Source: Lota lota
Lineage: Eukaryota; Chordata; Actinopteri; Gadiformes; Lotidae
Direction of reading: 5' to 3'
Length of the DNA: 64,000 bases
Assembly: GCA_026745465.1 (NCBI GenBank)
Contig: JACYXH010000276.1
Location: 129,165 to 193,164, forward strand
Shown: positions 21,312-34,408 of the stretch, piece after piece
Numbering within the stretch: the stretch's first letter is position 1
Layout: the number at the start of each line of letters is the position of its first letter
Notes under the pieces: model-generated
Seen by the model: the letters and a program-made list of their open reading frames with translations, nothing else
Databases searched by the model: none
Told to the model about the DNA's origin: nothing
Position numbers and translations under genes: made by a program

Positions 21312-22732
21312 TTAGGCTGTTGAGTTGTGGGGTCCCGCAGCTGGGTTCTGGGCAGCTGGGGGTGTTGCTCTCCTGGTGAGTGAGAGGTGTAGCCACTTAC
21401 GCCCCTTGGTCCCTTGGATGGCCACTGAGTACAGGGTGGCCAGTAGTACCCAGAAAGGTCCTCCCCACCGTGGCTCGGGAAACTTTCGACGATGTTGCTT
21501 TTCCCACACCCAGTCTCCTGGCTGCAGTGGGGTGTCCGGTTCTGCTGGGGTTGTAACGGCGGTGACCTGTGAGTGTAGGGCTCGAGATGCTAGAGTTAGT
21601 GCAGTACAGTAACGAGACAATTGTTCCTCTAATTGGTCAGTGAGTGGTTCAGCTGGGGTGTATGGACCCGGCATGGGTCGCCCAGTAATCAGTTCGTACG
21701 GTGACAGTCCTGTGCGTGACTGTGGGTTGCCCCTTGCCGCCAGAAGGGCCAAAGGCAATGCCGATAGCCACGGCATCTGTTTCTGGGAGTCGAGAGTTGC
21801 GAGTAGGAAGTCCTTGGCTTGTGTGGTGGAGGAGGGGGTGTTGACGTGGGTCATTATCTTACCCATGGCTTCTTTCAGGGTCCTATTGGCCCTCTCTACC
21901 AGTCCCTGACTTTGGGGGTGGTAAACCGCTCCAAAGCGGTGTTGGATACCTAGTGCATGTTCTGTTTTTTCTGTTTTGCTTGAGTCTTTTTTATTATTGT
22001 TTCGTTGTTGTCGTTCCGTCGGGGTCTCTTCTAAAGTGGGAAATATTGGTTCTGTCGGTGGCGCGTATGGGGGTGGTCGGAGGCCCTCAGCCGCTTTAGT
22101 CTGAGCGGTCGGTCGTGGTTCCTGTTTATGTCGGTTGTATCAGTGTCACTGGTCCTGGGGAAGTCGTCCCTTCGGGGGGTAGTGTCTGTGTCAGGGCGGT
22201 GCGAATAACTTCCCATCTATCGATTCTTTCGAGCATTTCATCGTTCTTTTTATCAGGCCGGAGGTGACCGGCGGCTGCTTTTATTGCTTGCAGACGGGCT
22301 GTCTCTACTTTCACCCAGTCACCTTTTTTGTAAGTCATCTCTGTTATAAGGGCCTTTAACAGGGAACAAGCCCTTCTGGTACCATATTTTACAATATTTG
22401 GGGATGCGCTGCACCCATTTTTCTTGTTCTTTTTTGGTTATACGGGTCTCTGATCGCATTAGTCTGTTATGGATGTATTCTTTGACCCGGGTTAACTGCG
22501 CGTCCGCAGTGTCTTTTAGGTTTGCCATGGCGTTTACATTTATTATTATAAATGTATCTATTTTATTCTTTATCTATTTATTTCTCTTCAATACTTTTCT
22601 TATGATATTATTATTTATTATTATTATAAATATATCTATTTTATTATTATTTTTTTCTTTTAGAATATTCTCGCGGTCCGGCATCGTTGGTGTTAATAGT
22701 TGTTGTCTCCGTCAGGCCTTTATTATTTTTTT

Positions 22733-23160
22733 ACGAATACTCTCGTCCGGTATTCTTGCTTAAGCAGTTACACATTAAAGGAATACTCTCGTCCGGTATC
22801 CTTGACATAAACAATTACACATTAAAGGAATACTCTCGTCCGGTATCCTTGACTTGAACAATTACACATTCCAAAAAGGACTACTCTCGTCCGGTAGCCT
22901 TAACTTAAACTATTACGCATTAAAGGAATACTCTCGTCCGGTATCCTTGTCTTGAACAAGTACACATTACAGGCCTACTCTCGTCCGGTAGCCTTAAATA
23001 ATTACATGTATTTACGGGGCTGCCTCCCGCCAGGCTTTAATTTCCGGGAATACTCGAAGTATTGTAATCCAATTGTTACATGTATTGACGGGGCTGCCTC
23101 CCGCCCGGCTTTTGACTTGTCTTGTATTCGAATACTCTCGTCCGGTATTCTTGTCTTTAA
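22733..23160. repeat. 47-49-bp tandem repeat in the retroviral leader
   Basis: About seven imperfect copies share the core AATACTCTCGTCCGGTATCC, spaced about 47-49 bases apart at 22737, 22783, 22831, 22880, 22928, 22975 and 23130. A second short duplication (GGGGCTGCCTCCCGCC) lies between the last two. Confidence 0.9.
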
Positions 23161-23533
23161 TAATTACATGTTATCCCCTAACCGTCACTGACGCGGGTTT
23201 ACGACATGAACTACACAAGGCATACAACACAATCAAAGCAATGTAATATCGTTCTTTCAATATAACATGAATACCTCACGAAAGTCGACAGAAAGGCCGT
23301 CACTCACCCGCGTCTCTTCCTACAAGACTATGTCCTATTGATCTAATTTAAATCCCGTCTATAATAAGGGATTGTCCTACGCAGTTTTAGTCCATTTTCC
23401 TAAAGACAAGGTTACTGCTTACCTATATCAGATGGGGCCCACTGAAGAGACGCGTCGGTGTTGTGGTCCTTCCGATCGTCTAGGAGGTGGATGGAGGTTC
23501 CGTGGTCCAACTCGGTTCGTCCCTTGGGACCGA

Positions 23534-23551
23534 ATCCCGGACGAGCCCCCA
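23534..23551 (-). promoter_or_regulatory. tRNA-Pro type primer-binding site
   Basis: On the minus strand the sequence next to the LTR reads TGGGGGCTCGTCCGGGAT, the classical proline-tRNA primer site of gammaretroviruses. It sits two bases inside the LTR end (CA). Confidence 0.9.
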
Positions 23552-24079
23552 ATTGTTGTCTAAGTAAAATGATCGAGTTGGTTTATAATTTATATGGAAC
23601 CCTCCTAAGTAAAAATTGAGGTCAACACTTGAATTGAGTTGACGATTCCCGTTATTTTAATAAGTATAAAACAAGCTCTATCAATAGAATATTACAAGAA
23701 CGATATTACAGGTATATCAGCTACTCAGTACTGAGCTCTCAACACGTAAGAAGAGACAACGACACTCGCTCGAGCGCCGCAGGGCTAACACACACATGTC
23801 AGTGTCCAGTTGGGGTTTTTAAGTGTTGAGTTCCCGCCCTTCAGGTGGGACGGTTCTTCTTCTCAGAGTATCTGGTGTACCGGTTCGTCATGCCCAAGTT
23901 GAGAGCAAGCCTTCACTTCCAGGTGCGATGCCGATAAGCGTCGCTTGTGGTTTTCTGTTTCTGCTTCGATCGTGGGTTTTCCACAGGTGTTAGACTTGAT
24001 GAAGTTTTTTGGCATGCGTCATTTGTCTTATCGCCTGAGTTTTCAAGGCCTGCACTCGAGCTGACCTTTGTCTCCTACA

Positions 24080-26147
<2,068 letters not shown>

Positions 26148-26456
26148 GTACACATACACACAGGTTGAGGACATGTCTGTCTTTGCACAGTTTTGCTGAT
26201 ATTTACTTGAGGAAGTAGCAGGGTGCTTGGGTGAGAAGGGCTGGGGTGAGGGAAGGTGGGTGAGGGTTAATTACTGCCTAGGTGACATTTATCTTTACTA
26301 CCCATGGAGCTGGCCTTATCCCCGCACACACACCATGGGCACACGCTCGCACACACACACTTCTAGTATTATCTAGTGAGAGTTGCAGATTGTCAGACCT
26401 TGACCCAGGAGGGTCAGCAGCATTCCATGGGTCCAGGACCACCGGGATTGGACCAA

Positions 26457-26479
26457 CCCCCCCCCCCCCCCCCCCCCCC
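26457..26479. repeat. Poly-C run of about 23 bases
   Basis: A homopolymer tract, likely to be length-variable and error-prone in sequencing. Confidence 0.95.
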
Positions 26480-26529
26480 TCTTTACTCATGTTCATTCCT
26501 TTTCTGATAACAAATAAAAAGGATACTAT

Positions 26530-26730
26530 GGTGGTAAGTGTTTAGCTTTCAGTTGAATGGTACTGGGTTGGAACCCCCCAATGTCTGCAGTCTACCAGTA
26601 GGCCTCCATGAGAAAGATGCCCCAACCCCGACCTGCTCCTTAATGACCTGTATCTAAAACCAGTGGGATGATGCAGATGAAAGCGGCTACTTAATGACCC
26701 TAGATAGTCCATGTTGCGATGCAGCCCTCA
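26530..26730 (+). repeat. tRNA-derived SINE copy
   Basis: It carries the family landmarks: a B-box-like GGGTTGGAACCC followed by CAATGTCTGCAGTCTACC, AAGATGCCCCAACCC and CCTGCTCCTTAATGACCTG. The same order occurs in several sptbn2 introns. The 5' head is diverged. Confidence 0.7.
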
Positions 26731-28400
26731 TATCCATCCCCATATGAGGTTAAAACAAAAGAATACACCATAGTGTAGTATTATGTCACCGGTTATTATA
26801 TCATTCAACTTTTCTTACCCTTTGACCAACGTGGGTATGAGACGCTGCAATGCTCTGTTCATCTAGTGCCCACAAGCTGCAGCCAGGCGGTATGTACCAG
26901 GCCATGCTGCATGGTGGGTGTGGGGTGGTGGTGCTGGGGTGGTGGTGCTTGAATGGGGAGGGTGGTTTCGGAGCTGAAGCTGTTTTCGTTCTTCTTAGTA
27001 TTCAGGAAGTGGGTGTGGTGTGGAGCGTCTCTGTCCACAGCATACATATACGAACATTTGTTTCTTAATGTTGCTTCGTAATCTTTGAAGGATGTTCCAG
27101 AATATCAATCACGGAGCCTGGATATGTCCTTGATGCAATACTCCTGCACCAAATAATCCTGTCAGATATAGCAGACGTTAAAACGAAGTATGCGTGACAG
27201 ATAAACCAACTCAAAGTGTATTGAATTTATTTAATAATAATAAATGAAAATGTTTATTAAAGTGCTTTTTTACGATAGTCAAAGACACTTAAAGTCATGA
27301 CAAGCAAGAGTAAAATATAAGAAAAACATCCATGGTTAAAAATATACATTAATACCCTTAAAAACCATTACATTTAAAAGCATGCTGTGTGTTAATACTA
27401 ATGTCTCCTAACTCTTTCTTGCTCTTACTGTAGTAACTATGATGACTCAGCTCCAGCACCATGTACTGGCCATGATTCATGGTTATAGAGAGACTGGGAG
27501 TGATGGGCCTATCTGTACTGGGAAAAGGGTGTTGGTGCATTCCTAAACTATTATGGATTTTATAGCTTGGGGCCAGATGAGAGACACAGATTTTGCACAG
27601 TTGCAAAACCAAGTATGCAGGTTATTGGATGCAGAAATATTGCCAGAATCAAATTCAGCACGGGTTTTATATTTAGACTTTTTAATTTGATTTCCTAAAC
27701 ATTTTTCAAAGAGAATGCTATTCTTGTTCTGTGGTCTGGTTTATGTTTCAGGGTTCAGGGTCGATGACACAGAGATGAAAAGTCCCTTTGACATCAGTTT
27801 GACTCCTGGATTTGAGATAGTGCAGCTATTTCGAAGCATTGGAGTACTAGTTATTATGTTCGTAGTAATGTTTTTTGGTCATTGTTTAGTCAATCGTGAA
27901 ATTTGGCATTTTGAGGAGACATTGTTGTGTGTGAAACTTCCACAGCGTCTCTCATGCGAGTCATGGCAAAACAAAGTTTTCATTAGTGTAGTGACTACGA
28001 CGTCCATTGTCCTTTCGTGTCGCTCACTCTTGGGTTGGCTGGGTATGTGCAATAGTAGATGCTTGTTGTCTTGTGAAAGAATGAATGTCCAGATACAATT
28101 TCAATAAAATATCTTCATTTATTAACGATTGAATCTTTAACTGACTTATCCAAGTAACCAAAGTAGGGATTAGTGTTATACAAAGGGAAAACAAAAAACG
28201 GCAAGACTAGCAAGGTATAAAGACAGTGTGCTTTTTCAGCCAAAACCCCCTCTAGGCCTCCGGTCCTTTCCTTTTAAGGACAACTTGCCCTGTAGGGGGA
28301 GCACACGGCACAAACAGCAATTAAACTTGACAAACACATACACACACAATACTACAAATTACACCTAAATAAAAACAAAGGGAATTGGCTCCTACAATTA
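26731..28400. other. Non-coding stretch
   Basis: A 130-codon plus-strand frame at 27715-28107 ends next to an AATAAA (28105). It has two possible hydrophobic segments but no domain I recognise and no splice or homology support, so I do not call it a gene. It may be the tail of an old element. Confidence 0.4.
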
Positions 28401-28971
28401 GCCTAGGTCAGGGGTCACCAACCTTTTTGAAACTGAGAGCTACTTCATGGGTACTGAGTCATACGAAGGGCTACCAGTTTGATATGCTCTACTGAAATAA
28501 CAAATTTGCTCAGTTTGCCTTTAGTTATACATTATTAATAATACTTACTAATAATAATCTATGTGAAGACACTAATCACGTAAATGATTTCTCACAATAA
28601 TTAGCAACAATGACAATAAGGAGGGAAACTGATATCAATATTCAGCACTTTCATCTCAGTAATTGTTAAATTTTTAGATGATCACTTACATCACTACATT
28701 TCATAGGAAACATTTCCCATTTTCACTAGCCACTGACAAACCCTTTTCACAAATCATGAACTATGTTGTTTCAAAAAGTTATCAATTATGTAATGTTAGA
28801 AAAATCAACTTACATATTATTTTAAAAATCTTGTCACATTTTGAACTAATGAACAAATCTGTAGCATATTTTTAAACACGTTTTTAAATTGAACACAATT
28901 CTTCATTATTTTAATTCAACTTAGCCATGGCACTGCCTTGTTACTGACAACATCTGGTATCTGTTTCTTTT

Positions 28972-30819
28972 TTAGTGGGAAGACTGGCATTGCATGCTTT
29001 TCACCAGTGTATTGTAATCTGGTGTGTAACTTGACACTGCAACTGTGAGTGAGTCTTTCAGATGTGCATCAGTGAGGCGTGTTCTGTGTTTGTTCTTGAT
29101 GAAGTTCATGTCAGAAAACGCTGATTCACAGAGATAAGTTGAACCAAACAGGCTAGCAACCTTCATAGCTGCTGTGCGTACTCCACTGTACTTCTCTGTG
29201 TCAACAAGGGACCAAAAGTTTGGTGCAGCCTGGTAGGCTTTGAGGTGGAGGTCATTTTGCAATGTTATGATTTCAATCTCCACCTGTCCAGCATCCAAGT
29301 TGAACGTTGCACTTAGTTGCTCAGCAAACCATGTTGTGTCCACATTGATGAAAGGATTGGAAATGAACGACACACATGGCTCAAGCTGACGAAGGTCACA
29401 AAACCTATTCTCAAACTCTTGCCCAAGTCTGTTTATGACTTCACAGTACTTTTCTGCAACTTTGTCAAATGTCTCAGATGCAGAAGCATTGTCTTTCAGC
29501 ACCGACTGCACTGAGGGAAAGTGCAGCACCTTTTTTCTCTGTAAATCCACAGAGAAAATGCTCATCTTGGCTTTAAATGCATTTAAAGCACTTATCATAT
29601 CAACAACAGTCTTACCTTTGCCTTGCAGCTGGCAGTTCAAGTCGTTTAGTTTCCCAGTAATGTCCGTCAAAAATGCAAGGTCAAGTGTCCACTCTGTGTC
29701 CTCTAGTAGTGAGACGTCTTCGCCTTTGGACTGCTTGAACTCTTTTATTTCACCCAAAAGTGACAAAAAACGAAGTAAAACTCGTCCTCTGCTGAGCCAT
29801 CGGATTTCTATGTGTAGCAGCAGGTCACCATATTCAGCTGACATCTCTTCCAATAGCACCTTGAAAATCCTGTGTTGTTTTGCTTTGGAGCGGATGTCGT
29901 TTATGATTTTTACAGTGGGAGTCATCACGTGTCCAAAGCCGATCACTTTTGCACATAACGCCTGCTGGTGAATGATGCAGTGATAATGCAGAAATTTTGA
30001 GAAGTCTGGGTCACTTTTACAGTGAGCGATGAAACCTGTATGTCGGCCGATCATAGCAGGAGCCCCGTCTGTAGTCACCGCTACCAGCTTTTCCAATGGT
30101 ACCTTTTTCTGCACGAAAAACTCCTTCACCGTGTTATAAATGTCAACTCCCCTCGTAGTTGTCTTTAATGGCAGTAGTGTCAGCAGTTCTTCTCTTGTGG
30201 AGAAATTTTCAAACACCATCCGGATAAAAACTAACAGCTGTGCTGTACTGCTGCTGTCCACGGACTCGTCGCACTGGATGCTAAACCAGCTGCACTCTGC
30301 CAGATCCCGGTCCAGCTGATCGGCCAAATTACCAGACATATCTGACACTCGTCTAGCCATCGTAGATGCACCCAGTTGGACGTCAGAGAGAGTGGAGATT
30401 AGATCGGTTCCATTTTTCTCGTCTTTAAGTACAGTGTTAGCAATTATCATCATTGCTTCTTTGAAAACTTCTCCGTCTGAAAATGCCTTCTTCTTCTTGA
30501 TCAGAAAATGTGTAGCTCTGAACGAGGCTTCGGTTGCTTTTTGTGACTTTTTCGCCGGCTTCGTGAAAAAGACTGTTGCTTACCCAAAGCTGCCTTTAGC
30601 TCACGGGCATTTTTCTGTTCGTAGTGCACTTCCCGGTGGGTAGTTAGCATGGTAGCTTTTGTGACACGTAGTGAAGTGTCTCTCCACATTGTGCCGCTTT
30701 GCCGTCGCCACAGTTGCCCCGCAAATGAGACACACGCAGGTTTCTTTCACAGTCGTAAAAAAGAATTCCTCCTCCCAATCGTTGTGAAAGTAATACGTTT
30801 TCTTCCTTTTTTCTGCCAT
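28972..30819 (-). pseudogene. hAT transposase (BED finger plus DDE and dimerisation domain), frame-broken
   Basis: The start MAEKRKKTYYFHNDWEEEFF at 30819 opens a BED-type zinc finger (CVCLICGATVATAKRHNVERH...CH). The frame closes at about 30601 in the middle of the expected linker. The next piece (RELKAALGKQQSF, about 30605-30530) is in another frame. The main 493-codon part follows from about 30530 to 28972, so there are about two frameshifts. The main part carries the catalytic region (FSIQCDESVD and VTTDGAPAMIG, each with a conserved Asp) and the C-terminal hAT dimerisation domain (LFGSTYLCESAFSDMNFIKN). It closely resembles the domesticated host proteins of the ZBED/FAM200/EPM2AIP1/GTF2IRD2 group, but the terminal repeats show this copy is a transposon. 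The long intact main frame indicates recent inactivation. Confidence 0.9.
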
Positions 30820-31072
30820 GTTTTTTGGGGCAAGAAACGATAGTTATGTTATTATAACTCTAGTTCTATGATTGTAGGCGTAGCCGTCTAGGCTTCGCCT
30901 TATGGGCTTGTCCCGTGCGCGCACTCGCGTGCACTGAAAATTTTCAGCAATGCACCAATCAACGTGGGCACAGCCCACACTTCCCACGGCACCGTGTATA
31001 TAACGCGGCGCACAGCTGCGTTCGTCCTCCTAGCTATTCTTTCAGCATTTGGAGGGTACAGCAGGTGGGAAA

Positions 31073-31172
31073 CTAGACGGCTACGCCTACAATCATAGAA
31101 CTAGAGTTATAATAACATAACTATCGTTCTATTTCATGTAGGCTACGCCGTCTAGGCTTCGCCTTATGGGCT
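31073..31172. repeat. DIRS internal complementary region
   Basis: The first half (31073-about 31126) is the exact reverse complement of the element's left end (about 30836-30890). The second half (about 31124-31172) is the reverse complement of the right end (about 36648-36696). The two halves share the trinucleotide GTT. This is the template that lets DIRS elements rebuild both ends through a circular intermediate. Confidence 0.93.
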
Positions 31173-31728
31173 AAGGTGAAGCTGCGAGCGGAGCCCGATA
31201 AATGTACTCCTGCTGGACCCAAGTCACAAAAAATAAGGACGTAAGTCACAGGGCACATCAGACTCAATAAGCCGAAGATGTGCAAAACACAACAGCTAAA
31301 TAAGAAACCCCGAATTCTCTTAAAAACACGCAAAGCGATGATAAAGAGAATAGAGTGAGTCTGTAACTCTGACTCAACCCGTAATTCGATGAACACGAAA
31401 AGGGGGAATGCAGAGCAACAAGGCTTCTCCTACGTCCGCTACCATAGGGGCGGCGCTAGGAGGAAAATCAAGCTACCAATAGCAACGAGCAACAAGGCCC
31501 TTCCTACCTACGCTCAAAGAGGCGACAGGAGGAAACCTGTTGTGCAATGTTTAATAATAGAGGGCAGGATATATAAAACGCCGGTTACGAACCGTAATCA
31601 GAGTAATAATAACCTGTCACTCCTGAGCTCAGTACCCACGCTGGAACACCATCGGGTGACAGCGGAGAGAGAATGAAGCTGAGCGACATCACGAGCGTAA
31701 CAGGCTCTGATGAACGATAAACCAATAT

Positions 31729-33127
31729 CTAATTCGTAGAGAGGGAGCCCGACTCCAACACAGAGTGGCCGAGCGAGCCCCTGGACATGTCTAACATGTA
31801 GAAACGAATAAAAGGATCGGGGGAAGACCATGACGCAGCCGCGCAAATGTCTTCCACCGAAATGCCCCTGGATAGCGCCAATGAAGCGGCCATCCCTCGT
31901 GCAGAGTGAGCTCTAACACCCAGCGGTGGCGCTAAGCCCTGCCGAGAGTAGGCTAAGCAGACACCCTCACATATCCAGCGGGACAGACGCTGCTTAGAAA
32001 GAGCGCGACCCTTGGCAGCGTCGCTATAACACACAAACAACTGTTGTGTGGAGCGAAACTCAGCTGATCGTTTCACGTACATAGCCAATGCCCGAACCGG
32101 GCACAGGAGATGTAACTCCGCATCCGCTTCACTAGTATGAGGCGGGGGGGTGAAAAGCCTTAAGCACAATATCCCTCGACCGAAAAGAACTGAGAATGTT
32201 CTTGGGGAGGAACGCAGGATTGGGTCTAAGTAGCGCGAAGGAGCTGTCCTCGTTCAATAACAAGCAGCTCGGGCTGACAGACAGCGCGGCTAACTCGCCG
32301 GCACGTTTGGCAGAAACCAAAGCCAATAAGAGCGCTGTTTTAAAGGAAATGGCATCCAAAGGGGCTTGAGACAGAGGCTCGAAAGGGTCCTTGGATAAAC
32401 CCCGCAACACGGTGGGAAGATCCCAGCGCGGTGTGAGCACACGAGAAACAGGTTTAACACGTCTAACCCCACGCAAGAATCTCTTGACCAGTGGGTGGCT
32501 GAAAACCGGTTTCCCGTCATATCCTGCGTGGCCAGCCGAAACGGCTGCCGCATAGACTTTGATGGTGGAGAAAGCCAAACCTTTCTCCAGTAAACACTGA
32601 AGGAACCCCAGCACGCTTCCCACCTCACAGCGAGATGGGATAACGTGGTTGAGGTCACACCACGTAGAGAAAGCGCCCCACTTCGCCGCGTAAAGGGAGG
32701 AAGTGGAAGGCGCGCGAGCACTCTGAATAGTGTTGATAACTGACGCTGGCAGACCTCTGCCTTGCAAAATCAACCTCTCAGAAGCCAAACCAACAACCGA
32801 CCCGTCACATAGGGTGGGTGGTGCACCGTCCCATGAGCCTGCGTCAGCGCGTCTGGTCTGATCGGTACCGGCCACGGCTCCGTGCAAGAGAGCGCCGCTA
32901 GCTCTGGGAACCACAGAGCTGAGCGGTTCTCCGGGGCCACTAGAATGAGGGACAATCCCTCCTGCCTGACCCGCTCTAGGAGAGGGTGGATTAGTTGAAG
33001 CGGCGGGAACGCATATAAGAGTTCCCGCGGCCACGGTGTGTGAGCCATCGCGTCCACCCCCAACGGGGAAAGATCCCGAGGGCTGAGAGAGAACCACAGA
33101 TTGCAGTGGGTGTTCTCCTGGACGCAA
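31729..33127 (-). pseudogene. DIRS tyrosine recombinase region (fossil)
   Basis: Frames in this part encode a tyrosine recombinase. The N-terminal core includes SVIRSAR-like alpha-helical segments typical of the family (SAPSTSSLYAAKWGAFSTWC), and the C-terminal catalytic box has HSARGMAASLAL followed by the nucleophile-containing FIRFYMLDMS. In the family this enzyme inserts the circular DNA copy, in place of the integrase of LTR elements. It overlaps the end of the RT/RNase H region, as is usual in DIRS elements. Treated as a fossil. Confidence 0.85.
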
Positions 33128-34364
33128 AAAGGTCCACCTGAGCCATCCCGAACCTCTGCCAGATCAGTCTGACAATGTCGGGATGTAACCGCCACTCGTC
33201 TCGGCGGGGACCGCCGCGAGACATGAGGTCCGCCCCAAAGTTCAGGGCACCCGCGATATGCAGGGCTCTCAGGCTGAGCAGGTTCTGATGAGCCCACAGC
33301 CAGAGCTCGACTGCTGCTCGGTGGAGAGCAGCGGAGCGCACTCCCCCTTGTTTGTTTATGTATGCCGCCGCTGACACGCTGTCCGTTCGGATCAGAACGT
33401 GGCGGCCGCACACCAGGTGAGAGAAGTGTACAAGCACTTTCCTCACCGTGATGAGCTCCAGCACATTTATGTGTGGAGTGGGGAGAGTCGGCCACTCGCC
33501 TCCGACCGAGTGGGAAAGGCACGTTCCTCCCCAACCCGTCAACGAGGCGTCCGTGAAGACCACCACGTGAGACGTGACTCTGCCTAGGGGAACCCCTCTG
33601 AGAATAGCCGGGGAACTCCCCCAATATCTCAGGTCTGGAGACACCGAGCGAGGAACTGACAGTAGCCTGCGCTTGTGTCTCTTGGGGTCCAGTCTCTGGC
33701 GAGCAAACCACCGCTGTAGTCTGCGCATAAAGAGCAGACCCAGGGGCACCACATGGTGAGCAGCTGCCATCAGTCCCAACAGGTGCATGACGGACAGTGC
33801 GGTCACTCTTCCGCGAGTGTGAAAACGGGAGAGCGCCAACAGGACAGCATCTCGCCGAGGAGGCGAGAGCGTCGCTGTGAACGTGACGGAGTCTAGGCAA
33901 AGCCCCAAGTAGACTAGCCGGCGGCTGGGGAGCGGAGAGCTCTTTACCCAGTTGATGGCGAAACCCAACGCGGAGAGATGATTTATCACCGTCATGGTGT
34001 CTCTTCTCGCAGCTTCCTCTGAGTCGCTCAGAATCAGTAGGTCGTCGAGGTAAAAGAGAACTCTCTTTCCCTGACGCCTGAGCGGTCCCAGCGCTGCCTC
34101 TACGCACTTTGAAAACGTGCGTGGGGCCAGAGAGTAACCGAACGGCAGGCACTGGTACTCGTACGCCACGCCCATAAAGGCGAAGCGGAGAAATTTCCTG
34201 TGAGCCTGGAGAATGGGGACGTGGAAGTACGCATCCTTGAGATCCAGGGATGTGAACCAGTCGCCCTCTCTCACACACCGGAGCAACGCTCTGGTGGTGA
34301 GCATTCTGAAGTTCCTCGCGGCAACAAAATTGTTGAAGACGCGAAGATCCAGAATGGGTCTCAT
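32991..34364 (-). pseudogene. DIRS reverse transcriptase / RNase H region (fossil)
   Basis: A 457-codon frame reads MRPILDLRVFNNFV at its start. It contains the polymerase core QCLPFGYSLAPRTFSKCV and the YLDD active-site box in LFYLDDLLILSD. An RNase H follows (VVFTDASLTGWGG, then IRTDSVSAAAYINKQGG). This is the DIRS/gypsy-like RT lineage. The frame is long and uninterrupted over its domains. Confidence 0.9.
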
Positions 34365-34408
34365 CTCCCCCGACTTCTTGGGAACCAGGAAGTAGCGGGA
34401 GTAAAACC

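Larger units (their letters stand above)
21312..24079 (-). mobile_element. Endogenous retrovirus fossil, gamma/epsilon-like
   Basis: Read on the minus strand, the parts are in retroviral order. They are an LTR (about 23554-24079, TGTAGGAG...GACAACA), a primer-binding site (about 23534-23551), a repeat-rich leader, a matrix-like start of gag (about 22050-22528), and then the C-terminal part of integrase (about 21312-21940, with PLALLAARGNPQSRTGLSPY and a PGDWVWEKQHRRK basic motif). Much of gag and pol between them, and env and the 3' LTR, are missing, so it is broken and defective. The integrase part resembles gamma- and epsilonretroviruses. Age is moderate. Confidence 0.75.

Noticed and set aside
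27715-28107. 130-codon plus-strand gene with a polyA signal
   Set aside because: No domain, no conserved pattern and no splice support. AATAAA is common in AT-rich sequence.
28972-30819. Domesticated ZBED/EPM2AIP1-type host gene
   Set aside because: Inverted ends and an 8-bp target duplication surround it and the frame is broken, so it is a transposon copy.
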